Shown here: positions 52,980-63,301 of the stretch, in pieces
Layout of the letters: each line of letters starts with the position of its first letter
Position numbering within the stretch: position 1 is the first letter of the stretch
DNA from: Mesorhizobium sp. LHD-90
GTDB taxonomy: Bacteria > Pseudomonadota > Alphaproteobacteria > Rhizobiales > Rhizobiaceae
Direction: 5' to 3'
Length of the DNA stretch: 64,000 bases
Assembly (NCBI RefSeq): GCF_030929505.1
Contig: NZ_JAVFVV010000013.1
Coordinates: 62,001 to 126,000 of the forward strand
Notes under the pieces: model-generated
Databases searched by the model: none
The model's input: only the letters and a program-made list of their open reading frames with translations
What the model was told of the DNA's origin: nothing
Program-made: the position numbers and the translations under genes

Positions 52980-53672
52980 ATGCTGACGCTTTTCCACCAT
53001 CCGCTGCTCGCCTCCTGCCGCTTCGTCCGCCTCGCCTTCGGCGAGTATGGCGAAGAACTGGCCCTCATCGAGGAAAAGCCCTGGACGCGCCGTAAGGAAT
53101 TTTTGTCGCTCAATCCGGCCGGCACGCTGCCGGTGCTGCTGGCGGAGGGCGATGTGCCGATCGTCGGCGCGCAGGTCATCGGCGAATATGTCGACGAGAC
53201 GCGTGGCGTGCTGAAGCGCGAGCGCCGCCTGTTCGCCGAGGACCCGATGCAGCGCGCCGAGATCCGCCGCCTGGTCGACTGGTTCCTCGTCAAGATGGAG
53301 AGCGAGGTCACCCGCCATCTGGTGCGCGAGCGCGTGCTGAAGCCGCTGATGCCGTCGGACATGGGCGGCGGCGCACCCGACTCGTCGGCCATCCGCGCCG
53401 CGCGCTCCAACATCCGCCAGCACCTCAAATACATCAACTGGCTGGCCGGCACCCGCCACTGGCTGGCCGGCGTGCGCATCAGCTATGCCGATCTCGCCGC
53501 CGCCTCGGCGATCTCCGTGCTCGACTATCTCGGCGAGATCGACTGGCGCGAACAGGCCGCGGCCCGCGAATGGTATGTGCGGGTGAAATCGCGGCCGTCC
53601 TTCCGCCCGCTGCTCAACGACCGGGTGCGCGGCCTGTCGCCGGTTTCCCACTATGCGGACCTCGATTTCTGA
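52980..53672 (+). CDS. glutathione S-transferase family protein
   Basis: A 230-residue GST-fold protein. [24 protein letters not shown] is the thioredoxin-like N-terminus with Ser/Cys near 12-13, and [29 protein letters not shown] the cis-Pro and glutathione Glu motif. The helical C-terminal domain has [34 protein letters not shown] 52980. Its 3' end overlaps queG by 20 bases, a common order in rhizobia, and the two are cotranscribed. Substrate unknown. Confidence 0.9.
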   Translation: MLTLFHHPLLASCRFVRLAFGEYGEELALIEEKPWTRRKEFLSLNPAGTLPVLLAEGDVPIVGAQVIGEYVDETRGVLKRERRLFAEDPMQRAEIRRLVDWFLVKMESEVTRHLVRERVLKPLMPSDMGGGAPDSSAIRAARSNIRQHLKYINWLAGTRHWLAGVRISYADLAAASAISVLDYLGEIDWREQAAAREWYVRVKSRPSFRPLLNDRVRGLSPVSHYADLDF

Positions 53673-54822
53673 GAATTTTTCCGCGACCCGCCCGCCGGCA
53701 GGCGGCTCCGCGGGCGCGCGTCTGCGCGCCTTCCTGAACCGCGAGGCGAAGGCCGCCGGCTTCGACGCAGTGGCCATCACCTCCCCCGATGCCATCCCGC
53801 TCGCCGGCGAAAGGCTGGCCGAATTCGTCGCCGCCGGCTTTCACGGCTCGATGGCCTGGATGCAGGAAACGCTGGCGCGGCGCGGCGACCCGCGCGCGCT
53901 GTGGCCGGAGGTGCGCTCCATAATCGTGCTCGCCATGAATTACGGCCCGGACCACGATCCGCGCACGATCCTGGAAAAGCCCGACCGGGCGGCGATCTCC
54001 GTCTATGCCCAGAACCGCGACTATCACGACATCGTCAAGGGCAAGCTCAAGGGCGTGGCCGGAAAGCTCGCGGCAAGGACGGGCTGCGACGTAAAGGTTT
54101 TCGTCGACACCGCGCCGGTCATGGAAAAGCCGCTGGCCGAGGCCGCCGGCATCGGCTGGCAGGGCAAGCACACCAATCTGGTCAGCCGCGAGCACGGCTC
54201 ATGGCTGTTCCTCGGCTCGATCTTCACCACCGCCGAACTGGAGCCCGACCGGCCCGAAACCGACCATTGCGGCACCTGCCGCGCCTGCCTCGACGCCTGC
54301 CCGACGGACGCCTTCCCGGCGCCTTACCGGCTCGATGCCCGCCGCTGCGTTTCTTATCTCACCATCGAGAACAAGGGGCCGATCCCGCTCGAATTCCGTG
54401 AGGCGATAGGCAACCGCATCTATGGGTGCGACGACTGTCTTGCCGCCTGCCCGTGGAACAAGTTCGCCCGGGAAGCCTCCGAGGCGAAGCTCAGAGCCCG
54501 CGACGACCTGCGCGAGCCGCCGCTCGCCGATCTGCTGGAACTGGACGACGCGGCCTTCCGCGAAAAATTCTCCGGTTCGCCGATCAAGCGGATCGGCCGC
54601 GACCGCTTTCTGCGCAACGTGCTCGTCGCAGCCGGCAACTCCGCCGATCCGTCGCTGGCCGAGTCTTGCATCCGGCTGCTTGACGACCCCGCGCCGCTGG
54701 TGCGCGGGACGGCGGTCTGGGCCGTGTCGAAACTGCTGGACCGAAACGAGCTGAAAGGGCTTTTCGAGAAGCGCAACGAGGCTGACGACACGGTTCTGGG
54801 CGAGTGGAAGGCCGCTTTTTGA
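53653..54822 (+). CDS. queG: epoxyqueuosine reductase QueG
   Basis: Last step of queuosine synthesis: cobalamin- and Fe-S-dependent reduction of epoxyqueuosine in tRNA. 389 residues with the N-terminal cobalamin domain ([31 protein letters not shown]) and two 4Fe-4S motifs, [17 protein letters not shown] and [14 protein letters not shown]. The C-terminal part has HEAT-like helices ([21 protein letters not shown]). ATG 53653 lies inside the end of the GST gene. Probable cytoplasmic tRNA-modifying enzyme. Confidence 0.94.
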   Translation: MRTSISENFSATRPPAGGSAGARLRAFLNREAKAAGFDAVAITSPDAIPLAGERLAEFVAAGFHGSMAWMQETLARRGDPRALWPEVRSIIVLAMNYGPDHDPRTILEKPDRAAISVYAQNRDYHDIVKGKLKGVAGKLAARTGCDVKVFVDTAPVMEKPLAEAAGIGWQGKHTNLVSREHGSWLFLGSIFTTAELEPDRPETDHCGTCRACLDACPTDAFPAPYRLDARRCVSYLTIENKGPIPLEFREAIGNRIYGCDDCLAACPWNKFAREASEAKLRARDDLREPPLADLLELDDAAFREKFSGSPIKRIGRDRFLRNVLVAAGNSADPSLAESCIRLLDDPAPLVRGTAVWAVSKLLDRNELKGLFEKRNEADDTVLGEWKAAF

Positions 54823-55028
54823 AGCGCAATTCGGTGTTTTTCGGCACGCGCCCGGGCAAGCACTTGATATTGCGGATTCTTCCGGACTTCACGGGTTTCT
54901 GGCGCCCTTGATTTTGTTTGGAAAAATGTCCTTCTTTTGAGCGAGACGCGGAACGCGGGTCGGGGATAAAACAGCTGGAGAATCGCCGGTTTGTCCCCGC
55001 GCCGAGCCCGCTACCGGAGCTTTTTGAC

Positions 55029-55931
55029 ATGCAGGTTTTCATCTTCGGCGCCGGCTATTCCGCAAAGGCCTTTGCCGCCGCCCGGCCCGACAACACCGTC
55101 CGCATCGCCGGCACGACCCGCGACGAATCGAGGTTTCCGGCCCTGCAGGCGGCCGGCATTGCTCCGTTGGCCTTTGACGGGAAAAACCTTTCTGACAACA
55201 TTATCAATACCTTGGCGGACACTACCCATCTCATCGTCTCGGTCGCGCCGGACGACGCCGGCGACCCTGTTCTCGCCTTGGCGCGAAAAACGATCGCCAG
55301 TTCGATGCCGAAGCTCGCGTGGATCGGCTATCTCTCGACGATCGGCGTCTACGGCGATCACAAGGGCGCCTGGATCGACGAGACGGCCGAGTGCGGTCCC
55401 ACTTCCCTGCGCTCCCGACGCCGGGTCGAGGCGGAAAATCAATGGCTTGGCCTCGGCGAGGAGATCGACGTGCCGGTCGCGGTGCTGCGGCTTTCCGGCA
55501 TATACGGTCCCGGCCGCAACGCCTTCGTGAACCTGCGCGACGGCACCGCCAAGCGCCTGATCAAAAAGGACCAGGTGTTCAACCGCATCCATGTTTCCGA
55601 CATAGCCGGCGCGCTCTGGCATCTTGCCGGTGCCAATCGCGGCGGCGTCTTCAACGTCACCGACGATCTTCCCGCCCCGCCGCAGGACGTGGTCGCCTAC
55701 GCGGCAAGCGTGATGGGCGTCGAGCCGCCACCGGAGATACCGTTCGAGACGGCGGAGCTGTCGCCGATGGCGCGCAGTTTCTACGGCGAAAACAAGCGTG
55801 TTTCCAATGGTTTGATCCGCAGTGCCGGCTACGCCTTCCGCTATCCGGACTACCACTCCGCCTTCGACGCCATGTGGGCCGACGGCAGTTGGGCCGATGG
55901 CGATGCGCGCAGTCCGATCAGGGCTTCGTGA
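55029..55931 (+). CDS. SDR family NAD(P)-dependent oxidoreductase
   Basis: A 300-residue extended SDR. MQVFIFGAGYSAKAFAAA is the nucleotide loop (GxGxxxK variant), HLIVSVAPDDAGDPVLALAR the central strand, and WIGYLSTIGVYGDHKGAWIDE carries the STxGVYG motif. VAVLRLSGIYGPGRNAF and NRIHVSDIAGALWHLAGANRGGVFNVTDD follow. The YxxxK motif is not plain, so it may be catalytically atypical. ATG 55029. Substrate unknown; relatives are annotated as nucleoside-diphosphate-sugar epimerase-like. Confidence 0.85.
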   Translation: MQVFIFGAGYSAKAFAAARPDNTVRIAGTTRDESRFPALQAAGIAPLAFDGKNLSDNIINTLADTTHLIVSVAPDDAGDPVLALARKTIASSMPKLAWIGYLSTIGVYGDHKGAWIDETAECGPTSLRSRRRVEAENQWLGLGEEIDVPVAVLRLSGIYGPGRNAFVNLRDGTAKRLIKKDQVFNRIHVSDIAGALWHLAGANRGGVFNVTDDLPAPPQDVVAYAASVMGVEPPPEIPFETAELSPMARSFYGENKRVSNGLIRSAGYAFRYPDYHSAFDAMWADGSWADGDARSPIRAS

Positions 55932-56038
55932 TCGGCAGGTCGGCTCGCCACGTGCTAAATTTTGCCACGCCGCTGATTCACCCTTCGTTTACCAGCCGGC
56001 GTCAGGCTGGCCGACGGGTGGCTGCCGGGGACAAGCGC

Positions 56039-57133
56039 ATGACTCTTTTTGCACGCGCGGCGCGCATCGCCGCCCTCTTCGCCGCAGCATTTTTTCTTGC
56101 CATCCCGACTTCCGTGCCGGCGGAGTCGGCAGAACTTGCCAAAAATCTCTTTGGTTCCAAGAAGTTACCAGCGGCGACTGCGCCGGCCTCCTACGGCTTT
56201 TATTCAAAGGGCTGTTTTTCCGGCGGCGTCGCCATCGCCACCGACGGCCCGACCTGGCAGGCGATGCGGCTGTCGCGCAACCGCCGCTGGGGCCACCCGA
56301 CCATGATCAATCTGGTCGAAAAACTGTCGCGAGACGCCACCGCCGACGGCTGGCCCGGCCTGCTGATCGGCGACATTTCGCAACCGCGCGGCGGGCCGAT
56401 GCTGACCGGCCATGCGTCGCACCAGATCGGCCTGGACGCCGATATCTGGTTCACACCAATGCCCGACCGCCGGCTTTCGGTCAGCGAACGCGAGAACATG
56501 AGCGCCACATCGCTGGTCAACGAGAAGACGCATCTGGTCAAGGACAGGCTTTGGACTTCGGCCCACGCGCGGCTCCTGAAGCGCGCCGCAAGCTATCCCG
56601 AGGTCGAGCGCATCCTGGTCAATCCCGGCATCAAGAAGAAGCTTTGCGAAACGGTCAAAGGCGACCGCGCCTGGCTGCAGAAGGTACGGCCGTTCTGGGG
56701 CCACGACTATCATTTTCATATCCGCATCGGCTGCCAACCAGGCTCGTCTGGCTGCAAGCGGCAGGCGGCGACCACGGCGGGTGAAGGCTGCGACGAGTCC
56801 CTCGCCTGGTGGTTCACGGAAGAGCCGTGGCGCCCCAACAAGAACCCCGATGCGCCGAAGGCCCGCGACCTGATGACCATGGCGAGCCTGCCGAAGGAAT
56901 GCCGCGCCGTGCTGCAGGCGCCTGCTCCCGTCTCGGAAGCCGCCGTCACGGTCGGCCCCGGCGCCGATGCGATGGCAGTGGCGCACGCCGAGGCACCCAG
57001 CGCGGTCGTCTCCGAACCGGCGCAGGACGCCGTCGCAAAACCCGTGATTTCGCCTGGAGCCGCACCGATCAGCGCCTATGCGGCGACGCCGGAAATGGGT
57101 GCGCCGCTACCGCGCCCTCGCCCCGGCCAGTAG
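56039..57133 (+). CDS. mepA: penicillin-insensitive murein endopeptidase
   Basis: A 364-residue periplasmic LAS-fold zinc peptidase that cleaves D-Ala-meso-DAP crosslinks. Signal peptide AARIAALFAAAFFLAIPTSVPA, then AKNLFGSKKLPA near the N-terminus. The zinc site is GGPMLTGHASHQIGLDADIWFTPM (about 120-143, HxxxxxD) with FWGHDYHFHIRIGCQPGSSGC (about 220-240, HxH). The C-terminal 110 residues are Ala/Pro/Val-rich and low complexity, absent from the E. coli protein. ATG 56039 begins MTLFARAARIAALF. Confidence 0.93.
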   Translation: MTLFARAARIAALFAAAFFLAIPTSVPAESAELAKNLFGSKKLPAATAPASYGFYSKGCFSGGVAIATDGPTWQAMRLSRNRRWGHPTMINLVEKLSRDATADGWPGLLIGDISQPRGGPMLTGHASHQIGLDADIWFTPMPDRRLSVSERENMSATSLVNEKTHLVKDRLWTSAHARLLKRAASYPEVERILVNPGIKKKLCETVKGDRAWLQKVRPFWGHDYHFHIRIGCQPGSSGCKRQAATTAGEGCDESLAWWFTEEPWRPNKNPDAPKARDLMTMASLPKECRAVLQAPAPVSEAAVTVGPGADAMAVAHAEAPSAVVSEPAQDAVAKPVISPGAAPISAYAATPEMGAPLPRPRPGQ

Positions 57134-57164
57134 GCCGGTCCGGCGTTTCCCAGCCGACTTTCCC

Positions 57165-57499
57165 GCCTACGCCACCGGCACGGCCGGCCAGCGCAATCTG
57201 CATGTCTGCACGGGCCTCTCCCAGAAGCCAATGAAAAGCGGCCCGTTCGGCGGCGACCAGCAGCCGGCGCGCTGATTGCGGAGGGAAAGGTCGACGCACT
57301 GATTTTCTTCGTTGATCCGCTGACGCCGATGCCGCATGACGTGGATGTGAAGGCATTGACGCGGCCCGCCATCGTCCACGACATCCCGATGGCGCTCAAC
57401 GTGGCGACCGCCGAAGTGCTTCGGGATCAGAGAACGGATAGAGCGAGAGGAGATGATACCCGGCCATTCTGTTTCTCGTTTGGCGAGGCGATCCGCTAG
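57165..57499 (+). pseudogene. mgsA: methylglyoxal synthase remnant (5'-truncated, frameshifted, 3' end replaced)
   Basis: Methylglyoxal synthase family sequence in two frames. 57168-57263 reads [16 protein letters not shown] ... [10 protein letters not shown], then a one-base loss moves the match to the next frame: [33 protein letters not shown] ... [14 protein letters not shown] up to about 57420. The first third of the protein, including the N-terminal strand and catalytic Asp of the GT start, is missing. After ATAEVL the frame passes into the repeat at 57440 and ends at 57499. glk follows, as intact mgsA often does in Rhizobiales. Clearly inactive as it stands. Confidence 0.85.
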
Positions 57500-57708
57500 G
57501 AAGGGCGCGAAGGTCGATGTGGTTCATCGGCCGAGCGTCCTGACGAAGCGGGCGCCCGCCAAACGGAAACCCGGAGGGCCGGGCCGGTTTGGGCCAAATC
57601 CGTCGGGCTTCGTCTTGTCCGGGCCACCAGCCCGGTCTGCGACGAAGCCCTCGACCTTGGCCCAAACCGTCGCCGGCGGAATGACCGGATATCATCTCTT
57701 CTCGCTCT
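57440..57708. repeat. nested palindromic element between mgsA remnant and glk
   Basis: Terminal arms 57440-57469 and 57679-57708 match at 27 of 30 positions as reverse complements. An inner pair, 57585-57614 and 57641-57669, is also inverted (GGTTTGGGCC, GGGCTTCGTC). The centre (57619-57636) holds a third small hairpin CCGGGC-N5-GCCCGG. No coding sequence. The 269-base size, terminal inverted repeats and placement across a broken gene resemble a miniature inverted-repeat element; no flanking target duplication was confirmed. Confidence 0.8.
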
Positions 57709-57709
57709 A

Positions 57710-58750
57710 ATGCCGCATTCGGGGACGGATGGAATGACGCCTGAGGAAGAAGGTTTTCGGTTTCCGGTGCTGATCGGCGACGTGGGTGGCACCAATGCCC
57801 GTTTCGCGATCGTCGAATCGGCTGAAACGGAGGCGGGCGAACCGAGCATCGTGCGCACTGCCGAATTCGAGACGATCGACGACGCGATCGCCGGCTCCAT
57901 CCTGCGCAACTCTTCCGTTCGCCCCAATTCGGCGGTGATCGCGGTTGCCGGTCCGGTCGACGGCGACGCCATCGCGCTCACTAATTGCCCCTGGGTGGTG
58001 CGCCCCAAAGGTATGTTCGGCAGCCTGGGACTGTCCGACGTGGTCGTGCTCAACGATTTCGAGGCGCAGGCGCTGGCCGTGGTGGCGCTCGGCGAGGAGC
58101 ATATGGAAAAGATCGGCGGCGGCACACCGGAGGCCGGCGCCGCACGGGTCGTCCTCGGGCCGGGCACCGGCCTCGGCGTCGCCGGGCTGATCCATTCGCG
58201 CGGCCGTTGGATTCCGGTGCCGGGCGAAGGTGGACACATGGACATCGGTCCGCGTTCGCCGCGCGATTTCGAGATCTTTCCGCATATCGAGCCTCTGGAA
58301 GGCCGGGTCTCCGGCGAGCAGATTCTTTGCGGCCGTGGACTGGTGAACGCCTACCGGGCAGTCGCGGCAGCAGACGGCAAGGCGCCTCGCTTCACTACGC
58401 CGGCCCAGATCACCGCCGCCGCGCTGGAACGAACGGACGCGGTGGCCGAGGAGACGCTTTCTTTCTTCGTCACCTGCCTCGGCCGCACCGCCGGCGACCT
58501 GGCATTGGTGTTCAAGAGCCAGGGAGGCGTGTTCCTGACCGGCGGCATCGCCCAAAAGATCGTGCCGGCGCTGCGTGCGGAAAATTTCCGGGCTGCCTTC
58601 GAGGACAAGGCGCCGCATTCGCAGATGATGGCCGGAATGCCGGTCTACGTCATCACCCATCCGCTAGCGGCGCTGACCGGCCTTTCCGCCTATGCGCGCA
58701 AGCCGGACCAGTTCGGCGTCGAGACCAGGGGCCGGCGCTGGCGCGCGTGA
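57710..58750 (+). CDS. glk: glucokinase
   Basis: ATP-dependent phosphorylation of glucose to glucose 6-phosphate. 346 residues: phosphate-1 loop [16 protein letters not shown] (about 20-35), [20 protein letters not shown], catalytic [13 protein letters not shown] (Asp near 118), [15 protein letters not shown] and [15 protein letters not shown], then [20 protein letters not shown] 57710 abuts the palindromic element and has no ribosome site; ATG 57734 ([13 protein letters not shown]) after GGGGACGG may be the true start. Bacterial Glk family, hexose kinase without ROK motifs. Confidence 0.94.
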   Translation: MPHSGTDGMTPEEEGFRFPVLIGDVGGTNARFAIVESAETEAGEPSIVRTAEFETIDDAIAGSILRNSSVRPNSAVIAVAGPVDGDAIALTNCPWVVRPKGMFGSLGLSDVVVLNDFEAQALAVVALGEEHMEKIGGGTPEAGAARVVLGPGTGLGVAGLIHSRGRWIPVPGEGGHMDIGPRSPRDFEIFPHIEPLEGRVSGEQILCGRGLVNAYRAVAAADGKAPRFTTPAQITAAALERTDAVAEETLSFFVTCLGRTAGDLALVFKSQGGVFLTGGIAQKIVPALRAENFRAAFEDKAPHSQMMAGMPVYVITHPLAALTGLSAYARKPDQFGVETRGRRWRA

Positions 58751-58765
58751 GTGGTTCTCCGGCGT

Positions 58766-59104
58766 TCAGGCAGCGGACTTTTGCGGTGAAGCCGGCTTGC
58801 GCTTTCGCCTTGCCTGATGCGGCTTGCCAGCCGGGGCCGCCGACAAGGTAAGGCCGAGTGCGTTCAGCACGGAAAGCACAGTCGCGAATTCGGGATTGCC
58901 GGTCTCGCCGAGCGCCTTGTACAGGCTTTTCGGATTGAGGTTCGCAGCCGCCGCTATGTCTGCCATTCCACGCGCGCGAGCAACGATCCCTATCGCATCC
59001 CGCACTTCGGCGGGGTCGCCGGTTTCGAGCGCGGCCGTGATGTAGGCAGCTTGGAGTTCCGGAGTTTCGAGATATTCCGCTGCGTCGAAGCGTGTCGTTT
59101 CCAT
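58766..59104 (-). CDS. antitoxin with Xre-type helix-turn-helix (HigA-like)
   Basis: A 112-residue putative addiction-module antidote. The HTH is ARARGMADIAAAANLNPKSLYKALGETGNPEFATVLSVLNALGL (about 42-85), the pattern of the HigA-like partner of RelE/HigB-type killers. The C-terminal tail is basic (QARRKRKPASPQKSAA). It lies three bases downstream of the toxin frame on the same strand: toxin-first order, as in higBA. Probably neutralises the toxin and represses its own promoter. Confidence 0.9.
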   Translation of the reverse strand: METTRFDAAEYLETPELQAAYITAALETGDPAEVRDAIGIVARARGMADIAAAANLNPKSLYKALGETGNPEFATVLSVLNALGLTLSAAPAGKPHQARRKRKPASPQKSAA

Positions 59105-59107
59105 ATC

Positions 59108-59404
59108 TCAGTCTTTCCAGTTGTCGGCGATGGCGAAGGCGCGCTTGATGTCGGTTTGCTGCCTGCTCTTGTCCCCACCGCAAAGCAGAATGATGACGGC
59201 CCCGCCGCGTTGCACGTAATAGACCCGGTAGCCGGGTCCATAGTCGATACGCATTTCCATGATCGGACCACCCACCGATTTGACATCGCCGGGATTGCCC
59301 AGCTCCATCCGGCGGATGCGTTGCAGGATGCGGGCCGCTGCGTTGGCGTCGTGCAGGGCGCGTAGCCATTGCGAAAACTCGGGTGTCTGACGGACCTCGA
59401 CCAT
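59108..59404 (-). CDS. RelE/HigB-family toxin (addiction module killer protein)
   Basis: A 98-residue RelE-fold protein: EVRQTPEFSQWLRALHDANAAARILQRIRRMELGNPGDVKSVGGPIMEMRIDYGPGYRVYYVQRGGAVIILLCGGDKSRQQTDIKRAFAIADNW. These are the marks of the phage-derived Gp49-like/HigB killer group, which cleaves mRNA on the ribosome. Basic and aromatic residues of the active site are present (RIDYGPGYRVYY, KSRQQTDIKRA). It is followed by the antitoxin. Both point against the flow of glk and the ABC gene. Confidence 0.9.
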   Translation of the reverse strand: MVEVRQTPEFSQWLRALHDANAAARILQRIRRMELGNPGDVKSVGGPIMEMRIDYGPGYRVYYVQRGGAVIILLCGGDKSRQQTDIKRAFAIADNWKD

Positions 59405-59546
59405 CGGAACGGTAGCCTATAGGCGACTGACGTCACAAGCAATCATTCGCTCATACGCGGCTGCTGAAAAGCATAGAGGGGCGGCGACGATACCACACCC
59501 TGCGATCATCGCGCGGCAGGCATAGGCAAGCCGCTCCGTTGACGCT

Positions 59547-61454
59547 ATGAGGTGCCGGTCCGGTCGGCAGCCGGCATCGAGCAACACACGGATCGATCCT
59601 GGTTTGAAGATAAAAGCCGAAAAGAAACGCGCCGAACCCGGCGAGGTGATCGCCGTGATCCGGCGAATCCTCGCGGAGAACGGCCGCGAATACATCGGCA
59701 GCTATGTCGCCGCCGCGCTCTGCCTGATTGCCGCCGCCGCCACCACCGGCTTCAGCGCCTGGATCATGCGCGACGTCATCGACCAGATCTTCTACCAGCG
59801 GCGCGCCGATCTGATCGTGCTGATCAGCCTGCTGGTGTTCGGCGCCTTCGTCGTGCGCGGCCTCGCCGGCTACGGCCAGGCCGTGATCCTCTCGAAGGTC
59901 GGCAACAATCTGGTGGCGCGCTATCAGCAGCGGCTGTTCGACCATCTGATGCGGCTGGGCGTCGATTTCCACACCTCCAACCGCTCGGCCCAACTCGCAG
60001 CTCAGATCAACCAGAATGTCGGCGGCATACGCGACCTGCTCGGCACCACGCTCAAGGCCGTCGCCGGCGACATGGTCACGCTCGTGGCGCTTGTCGTCGT
60101 CATGGTCATCCAGGATCCGGTCCTGTCGATCTTCGCTTTCCTGATCGGCCCGCCGCTGATCTTCGCGGTAAACAAGCTGACGCGCCGCCTGCGCCGCATC
60201 AGCCGCGAGACGATCGAGGTCAATTCGCGCCTGATCGGCGCCATGCAGGAAGCGACGCAGGGCATTGCCGTGGTGAAGGCCTTCACCATGGAAGATCAGT
60301 TGTCGCGCCGAATCGCGAAGCTGATTTCCGACACCGAATGGCGCAGCAACAAGATCGCCCGCATTTCTGAGCGTCTCACGCCGATCTCCGAGATGCTCGC
60401 CGGGCTGGCGGTTGCCGGCGTCATCGCCTATGCCGGCTATCGCGCCGCCTATCATCAGCAACCGCCCGGCGCTGTGTTCTCCTTCATCTCGGCGCTGCTG
60501 CTGGCCTACGATCCCGTGCGCCGGCTGGCCCGCGTGCAGATCGGGCTGGAGCGCGCGCTGGTCAATGCCCGGATGATCTACGAAATCCTCGACCTGAAGC
60601 CGCGGCAGGGCGACGCTCCGGGTGCGCCACAACTCCGCGTCCCCAAAGGCGAGGTGCGTTTCAACGACGTGCATTTCGGCTACAGCGAAGAGTTGCCGGT
60701 GCTGCATGGCGTCAGCTTCGTTGCGGAAGCAGGCAAGACCACGGCGATCGTCGGCGCCTCGGGAGCCGGCAAATCCACCCTGACCGCGCTGCTGGAGCGC
60801 TTCTACGACCTCGAAAGCGGGTCGATCGAGGTGGATGGACAGGACATCGCCACCGTTACCAAGAAATCGCTGCGTGAAAAGATCGCCTTCGTGTCGCAGC
60901 AGCCCTACCTGTTCGAGGGCACCATCGCCGACAATATCCGCTACGGCCGCGAGGACGCGACCGAAGCGGAGGTGCGCGCGGCAGCAGAACTGGCGGCGGC
61001 CGACGAGTTCATCCGCGAGCAGCCGCAGGGCTACGACACCCCGGTCGGCGAAAACGGCGCGACGCTCTCCGGCGGCCAGCGGCAGCGTGTGTCGATCGCC
61101 CGCGCCATCTTGCGCCAGGCGCCGATCCTGCTGCTCGACGAGGCCACGTCCGCGCTGGACACCGAGTCCGAGGCGCGCATCCAGGACGCACTGGCCACCG
61201 CCATGAAGGGCCGCACCGTCATCGTCATCGCGCACCGCCTGTCGACCGTGGTGCATGCCGACAAGATCGTCGTGCTGGAAAGCGGCCGCGTCGTCGAAGA
61301 AGGCACGCATGAGGAACTGCTTTCCGATCCGCACGGCGTCTATGCGCGCTTCCACCGCGTGCAGAGCGCCAAGGGCCTTGGCCTGGTCGACGACACCAGG
61401 AAGAAAGTTTCGGTCAGGCGGAGCCAGCGGGCAACCGGAGGAGCGGTGGCATGA
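59547..61454 (+). CDS. ABC transporter, fused permease and ATPase (MsbA-like exporter)
   Basis: A 635-residue half-transporter that works as a homodimer. Six transmembrane helices fill residues about 40-330 ([51 protein letters not shown]). The nucleotide-binding domain has Walker [10 protein letters not shown] (about 405-413), [16 protein letters not shown] signature, Walker [13 protein letters not shown] and the H-loop IAHRLST. Multidrug, lipid A or peptide export is possible. ATG 59547; a TTG at 59604 is an alternative start. Its stop overlaps dapB by four bases. Confidence 0.91.
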   Translation: MRCRSGRQPASSNTRIDPGLKIKAEKKRAEPGEVIAVIRRILAENGREYIGSYVAAALCLIAAAATTGFSAWIMRDVIDQIFYQRRADLIVLISLLVFGAFVVRGLAGYGQAVILSKVGNNLVARYQQRLFDHLMRLGVDFHTSNRSAQLAAQINQNVGGIRDLLGTTLKAVAGDMVTLVALVVVMVIQDPVLSIFAFLIGPPLIFAVNKLTRRLRRISRETIEVNSRLIGAMQEATQGIAVVKAFTMEDQLSRRIAKLISDTEWRSNKIARISERLTPISEMLAGLAVAGVIAYAGYRAAYHQQPPGAVFSFISALLLAYDPVRRLARVQIGLERALVNARMIYEILDLKPRQGDAPGAPQLRVPKGEVRFNDVHFGYSEELPVLHGVSFVAEAGKTTAIVGASGAGKSTLTALLERFYDLESGSIEVDGQDIATVTKKSLREKIAFVSQQPYLFEGTIADNIRYGREDATEAEVRAAAELAAADEFIREQPQGYDTPVGENGATLSGGQRQRVSIARAILRQAPILLLDEATSALDTESEARIQDALATAMKGRTVIVIAHRLSTVVHADKIVVLESGRVVEEGTHEELLSDPHGVYARFHRVQSAKGLGLVDDTRKKVSVRRSQRATGGAVA

Positions 61455-62263
61455 GCGACATGGGACTGGTGGTGGTCGGCGCTGCCGGCCGCATGGGCCA
61501 GACGCTGATCCGCACGATTCATGAGACACCGGGCGCCCGGCTGGCCGGCGCCGTCGAGCGTGCCGGCTCGGCCATGCTCGGCCGCGACGCCGGCGAGTTG
61601 GCGGGCGTCGGCCCGCTGGGCGTCGTCATCGGCGACGACCCGCTGCCGGTGTTCGCCAAGGCCGACGGCGTGCTGGATTTCACCGCGCCGGCCGCCACGG
61701 TCGAATTCGCCGGCTACGCCGCGCAGGCGCGCATCGTCCATGTCATCGGCACGACGGGATGCACGGCGGCGGACGATGCAAAAATCGCCGCCGCCGCCCG
61801 TCACGCCACCATCGTCAAGAGCGGCAATATGAGCCTCGGCGTGAACCTGCTGGCCGTGCTGGTGGAGCAGGCTGCGAAAGCGCTCGGCCCCGAGGATTTC
61901 GATATCGAGATCCTGGAAATGCACCACAAGCACAAGGTCGACGCGCCGTCGGGCACGGCGCTGCTGCTCGGCGAGGCGGCGGCGAAGGGCCGGGATGTTC
62001 CGCTCGCAGGCAACGACGTGCGGGTGCGCGACGGCCACACGGGTCCGCGCCGGGCCGGCTCGATCGGCTTCGCCACGCTGCGCGGCGGCTCCGTAGTCGG
62101 GGAACACACGGTCTACCTGTCCGGCCTCGGCGAGCGCGTGGCGCTGTCGCACCACGCCGAGGACCGCGGCATCTTCGCGCGCGGCGCGGTCAAGGCCGCG
62201 CTCTGGGCGCATGGCCGCAAGCCCGGGCTCTATTCGATGCGCGACGTGCTTGGCCTTTCCTGA
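61451..62263 (+). CDS. dapB: 4-hydroxy-tetrahydrodipicolinate reductase
   Basis: NAD(P)H-dependent reduction in lysine/DAP synthesis. 270 residues: [22 protein letters not shown] nucleotide loop (about 5-26), [51 protein letters not shown], and [23 protein letters not shown], where the [12 protein letters not shown] motif holds the catalytic His and Lys. ATG 61451 overlaps the ABC stop by four bases, so it is cotranscribed. Confidence 0.96.
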   Translation: MSDMGLVVVGAAGRMGQTLIRTIHETPGARLAGAVERAGSAMLGRDAGELAGVGPLGVVIGDDPLPVFAKADGVLDFTAPAATVEFAGYAAQARIVHVIGTTGCTAADDAKIAAAARHATIVKSGNMSLGVNLLAVLVEQAAKALGPEDFDIEILEMHHKHKVDAPSGTALLLGEAAAKGRDVPLAGNDVRVRDGHTGPRRAGSIGFATLRGGSVVGEHTVYLSGLGERVALSHHAEDRGIFARGAVKAALWAHGRKPGLYSMRDVLGLS

Positions 62264-62296
62264 ACGTCGCGCGCACGGTTCCACAAGGGGAAATTC

Positions 62297-62911
62297 ATGT
62301 CGGGAACACTGGTACTGGTCCGCCACGGGCAAAGCGAATGGAACCTTCAAAACCTGTTCACGGGATGGCGCGACGTCGGCCTGACCGAACAGGGACATAC
62401 CGAGGCAAAGTCGGCCGGCGCCAAGCTGAAGGCCCGCGGCCTGACGTTCGACATCGCCTTCACCTCGGCGCTGAAGCGGGCGCAGAAAACCTGCCAGCAC
62501 ATCCTCGACGCGGTCGGCCAGAGCGATCTCGAAACGATCCGCGACCAGGCGCTCAACGAGCGCGACTACGGCGAGCTTTCCGGCCTCAACAAGGACGACG
62601 CCCGCAAGAAATGGGGCGAGGAGCAGGTCCATATCTGGCGCCGCTCCTACGACGTCCAGCCGCCCGGCGGCGAGAGCCTGAAGGACACCGGGGCGCGCGT
62701 CTGGCCCTATTACCTCCACGACATGCAGCCGCATGTGTTGCGCGGCGGCACGGTGCTGGTGGCTGCCCACGGCAACTCGCTCAGGGCCCTCATCATGGCG
62801 CTCGACGGGCTGAGCAGCGACGAGATCGTCAGGATGGAACTGGGCACAGGCGTGCCGATCGTCTATCGGCTGAACGCCGACTCGACGGTGGCATCGAAAG
62901 AGGTGCTTTGA
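62297..62911 (+). CDS. gpmA: 2,3-bisphosphoglycerate-dependent phosphoglycerate mutase
   Basis: Interconverts 3- and 2-phosphoglycerate in glycolysis and gluconeogenesis. 204 residues, the shorter alphaproteobacterial form: [29 protein letters not shown] with the phospho-His (about 12), [54 protein letters not shown] and [20 protein letters not shown] with the second His. ATG 62297 follows CAAGGGGAAATTC. It ends the run with dapB. Confidence 0.95.
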   Translation: MSGTLVLVRHGQSEWNLQNLFTGWRDVGLTEQGHTEAKSAGAKLKARGLTFDIAFTSALKRAQKTCQHILDAVGQSDLETIRDQALNERDYGELSGLNKDDARKKWGEEQVHIWRRSYDVQPPGGESLKDTGARVWPYYLHDMQPHVLRGGTVLVAAHGNSLRALIMALDGLSSDEIVRMELGTGVPIVYRLNADSTVASKEVL

Positions 62912-63301
62912 CGTTCGCCTTCGGCCGGAGGCTGTCCAAAAGACGTCGCCGCTGCAATCGAACCTCGGAATGCCTCATTTCGGGCTCGAAATCGGACGGT
63001 CACGCATCATAGCGGCCTGTCGCCGATCTTTCGGCGGCAAGAAACCCGCGCGCTGTGCCCAATTCGCCACGCCTGCCAAAACGTCCGTAAAAACAGCATG
63101 TTGATCATGAAGTTCGAATGCCGCGGCGGGGCTCGGTTAGCGAACCGTTTACGTTGCAGCTTCAATCCTAACGACCTTGGGCAGTTTGGCGTTGACGCAC
63201 CCGGCGCAGTCCGTCATGAGTCCGGCTGCTGCCCCGGATGGCGCCCGCAAGGGCTGGATTCGGTGCGTCACGGGGACTTTGATTTTGCAGGTAACGCAGT
63301 A
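62912..63301. other. 390-base intergenic region before the polysaccharide export gene
   Basis: No gene recognised. Lies between gpmA and the export lipoprotein gene, both on the plus strand, so it holds the promoter of the latter. A small perfect dyad CGGTT-AGCG-AACCG is seen at 63134-63147. Short open frames are scattered but without ribosome sites. Confidence 0.5.

Noticed and set aside
59451-61529. A 692-codon minus-strand frame opposite the ABC transporter
   Set aside because: Low-complexity reading without family signatures. The plus strand carries complete Walker and signature motifs.
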